A stretch of 64,000 bases of DNA, taken from HTCC5015 sp051747425. GTDB lineage: Bacteria > Pseudomonadota > Gammaproteobacteria > HTCC5015. The notes beneath the pieces were generated by a model. That model had not been told where the DNA came from, did not search any database, and saw only the letters and a list, made by a program, of their open reading frames with translations. Both the position numbers and the translations under genes were made by a program. The DNA is taken from positions 50,180 through 114,179 of the forward strand of contig JBNJGD010000008.1 in the NCBI GenBank assembly GCA_051747425.1, given 5' to 3'. The first letter of the stretch is position 1; the number at the start of each line of letters is the position of its first letter. This document shows positions 62,854 to 64,000 of this stretch, piece after piece.

Positions 62854-63187
62854 GTTTTAGCCACAGAGGACACAGAGAACACAGAGGGGGTAAGTGTCAT
62901 TCCGGAAAGCGCTGCGCGCTTATCCGGCATCTCTTTAAAAAAGCATTTGCCGTGGCAGTGACCCGCCCGTCATTGCGAGGAGCGTAGCGACGCGGCAACC
63001 TACCCAGCTGTTCCCGCAGATTACTTCGCCTTCGGCTCGCAATGACTGCAGATTAAAGAGCGGCGTCCCCGCCGCGACCGGTCGGCCCGCGCTCGGGCCT
63101 CCTACAGCCCCCTTCCTTCCACCTCTCTGTGACCTCTGTGGCCTCTGTGTCTTTTCGGCAAAGGCCAATGCGGCGAAGCCGCCCGCC
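62854..63187. repeat. Modular intergenic repeat, locus 5
   Basis: CACAGAG arm (62854-62888), a further palindrome (about 62900-62930), module B' (62968-63046, TCATTGCGAGG to TCGCAATGAC), inverted module C (63057-63106), inverted arm and module D (63116-63187; 46 bp identical to locus 4). It ends about 30 bp before the first rRNA promoter. Confidence 0.85.
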
Positions 63188-63219
63188 CAAGGCATTTTCA
63201 AAAAACTGTAAAAATCCGG

Positions 63220-63247
63220 TTGACTCTCCATGGCTCGTCTCTATAAT
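63220..63247 (+). promoter_or_regulatory. rRNA promoter P1
   Basis: TTGACT (63220-63225), 16-bp spacer, TATAAT (63242-63247), GC-rich discriminator. Confidence 0.75.
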
Positions 63248-63321
63248 GCGCCCTCCTGTCACAGCACAGGGGCGAATTCCCGGCCAACGGGAGCGCCGGA
63301 AAAACAAAGTGGAAACAGTTG

Positions 63322-63349
63322 TTGACACCTCAAATTCCGGCAGTATAAT
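63322..63349 (+). promoter_or_regulatory. rRNA promoter P2
   Basis: Perfect TTGACA (63322-63327), 16-bp spacer, perfect TATAAT (63344-63349), GC-rich discriminator consistent with stringent control. Confidence 0.85.
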
Positions 63350-63433
63350 TCGCCGCCCTTGTCGCACGGCGACAAGCACTCCAAGCCTCAGGGTTACGAT
63401 CCGAAAGGCGAAAGAGGAAAGCTAAAAAAAGCG

Positions 63434-63461
63434 TTGACACGCCGACTTTTAGCAGTAGAAT
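63434..63461 (+). promoter_or_regulatory. rRNA promoter P3
   Basis: TTGACA (63434-63439), 16-bp spacer, TAGAAT (63456-63461), GC-rich discriminator. Confidence 0.8.
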
Positions 63462-63489
63462 ACACGCCCCGCTCGAGGCGATCGAGCAC

Positions 63490-63500
63490 GCTCTTTAACA
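63490..63500 (+). promoter_or_regulatory. boxA antitermination element
   Basis: GCTCTTTAACA matches the boxA consensus that loads the NusB/NusE antitermination complex on rRNA leaders; it lies between P3 and 16S. Confidence 0.85.
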
Positions 63501-63644
63501 GTTTGAACGCAGATGATTTGTGCGGGTGTTCGCGTCGAGAATTGCTCAAGCAATACTTGATGTAACACCAGAAAACAGTCAATTTTTGATTGCGCTTCTG
63601 GTCAGCATCAACTCAGTTAAAAGCAGCTTCGGCTGTGAAATTTT

Positions 63645-64000
<356 letters not shown>

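Overview
The window is GC-rich, densely coded chromosomal DNA of a gammaproteobacterium. It carries lptD-surA, an mrdA-rodA-mltB-rlpA-dacA-lipB cell-wall/lipoate block, a complete rnfABCDGE operon, AmgK/MurU/AnmK peptidoglycan recycling, Bfr/Bfd, ErpA, and a 16S rRNA gene with gammaproteobacterial signature sequence. Gene content and the 16S start suggest a Pseudomonas/Cellvibrionales-like marine lineage; the genus cannot be fixed by eye.

Layout: 1-4.3 kb holds the 3' end of lptD, surA, a plsC-like acyltransferase, a conserved unknown and an RluA-type pseudouridine synthase. 4.4-10.2 kb is a full seven-gene Mrp/Mnh Na+/H+ antiporter operon (A to G). 10.2-11.7 kb has adk and ppa. 11.8-19.9 kb is the elongasome and lipoate block, ending in a drastically truncated lipA remnant. 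20.0-22.4 kb is a GGDEF/EAL protein. 22.5-28.2 kb has a DUF4442 thioesterase, murU-amgK, a YfaZ-like outer-membrane protein, mazG, an unusual HAD protein and tesB. 28.3-31.8 kb is a compact four-gene operon that looks like a copper-responsive or copper-binding RiPP (HvfA/bufferin-type) cluster: Cys-repeat precursor, MNIO/DUF692 oxidase, a membrane-anchored glutamate-synthase-like FMN protein, and a DUF2063 partner. 32.0-38.0 kb is the Rnf complex. 38.3-40.1 kb is a 7TMR-DISM diguanylate cyclase behind a structured leader. 40.1-48.8 kb contains an alpha/beta hydrolase, metG, mrp, hemJ, a thioredoxin-like protein, ptsP, rppH and a HAD-IB phosphatase. 49.0-51.7 kb is a large Gly-rich secreted protein ending in a GlyGly-CTERM-like tail. 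51.8-57.9 kb has dcd, bfd, bfr, argC, an unknown membrane protein, a bactofilin, erpA and a citrate synthase. 58.2-63.2 kb has anmK, an M23 peptidase, tyrS and a DUF1566 protein. 63.2-64.0 kb has three tandem rRNA promoters, boxA and the first 356 bases of 16S rRNA.

The main points for a second look are the RiPP-like operon with an inserted FMN/Fe-S oxidoreductase, the lipA remnant behind an intact lipB, a modular intergenic repeat family at five loci, a structured leader in front of a diguanylate cyclase, and a HAD protein with His in place of its usual catalytic second Asp. I saw no tRNA, CRISPR array, insertion sequence or prophage.
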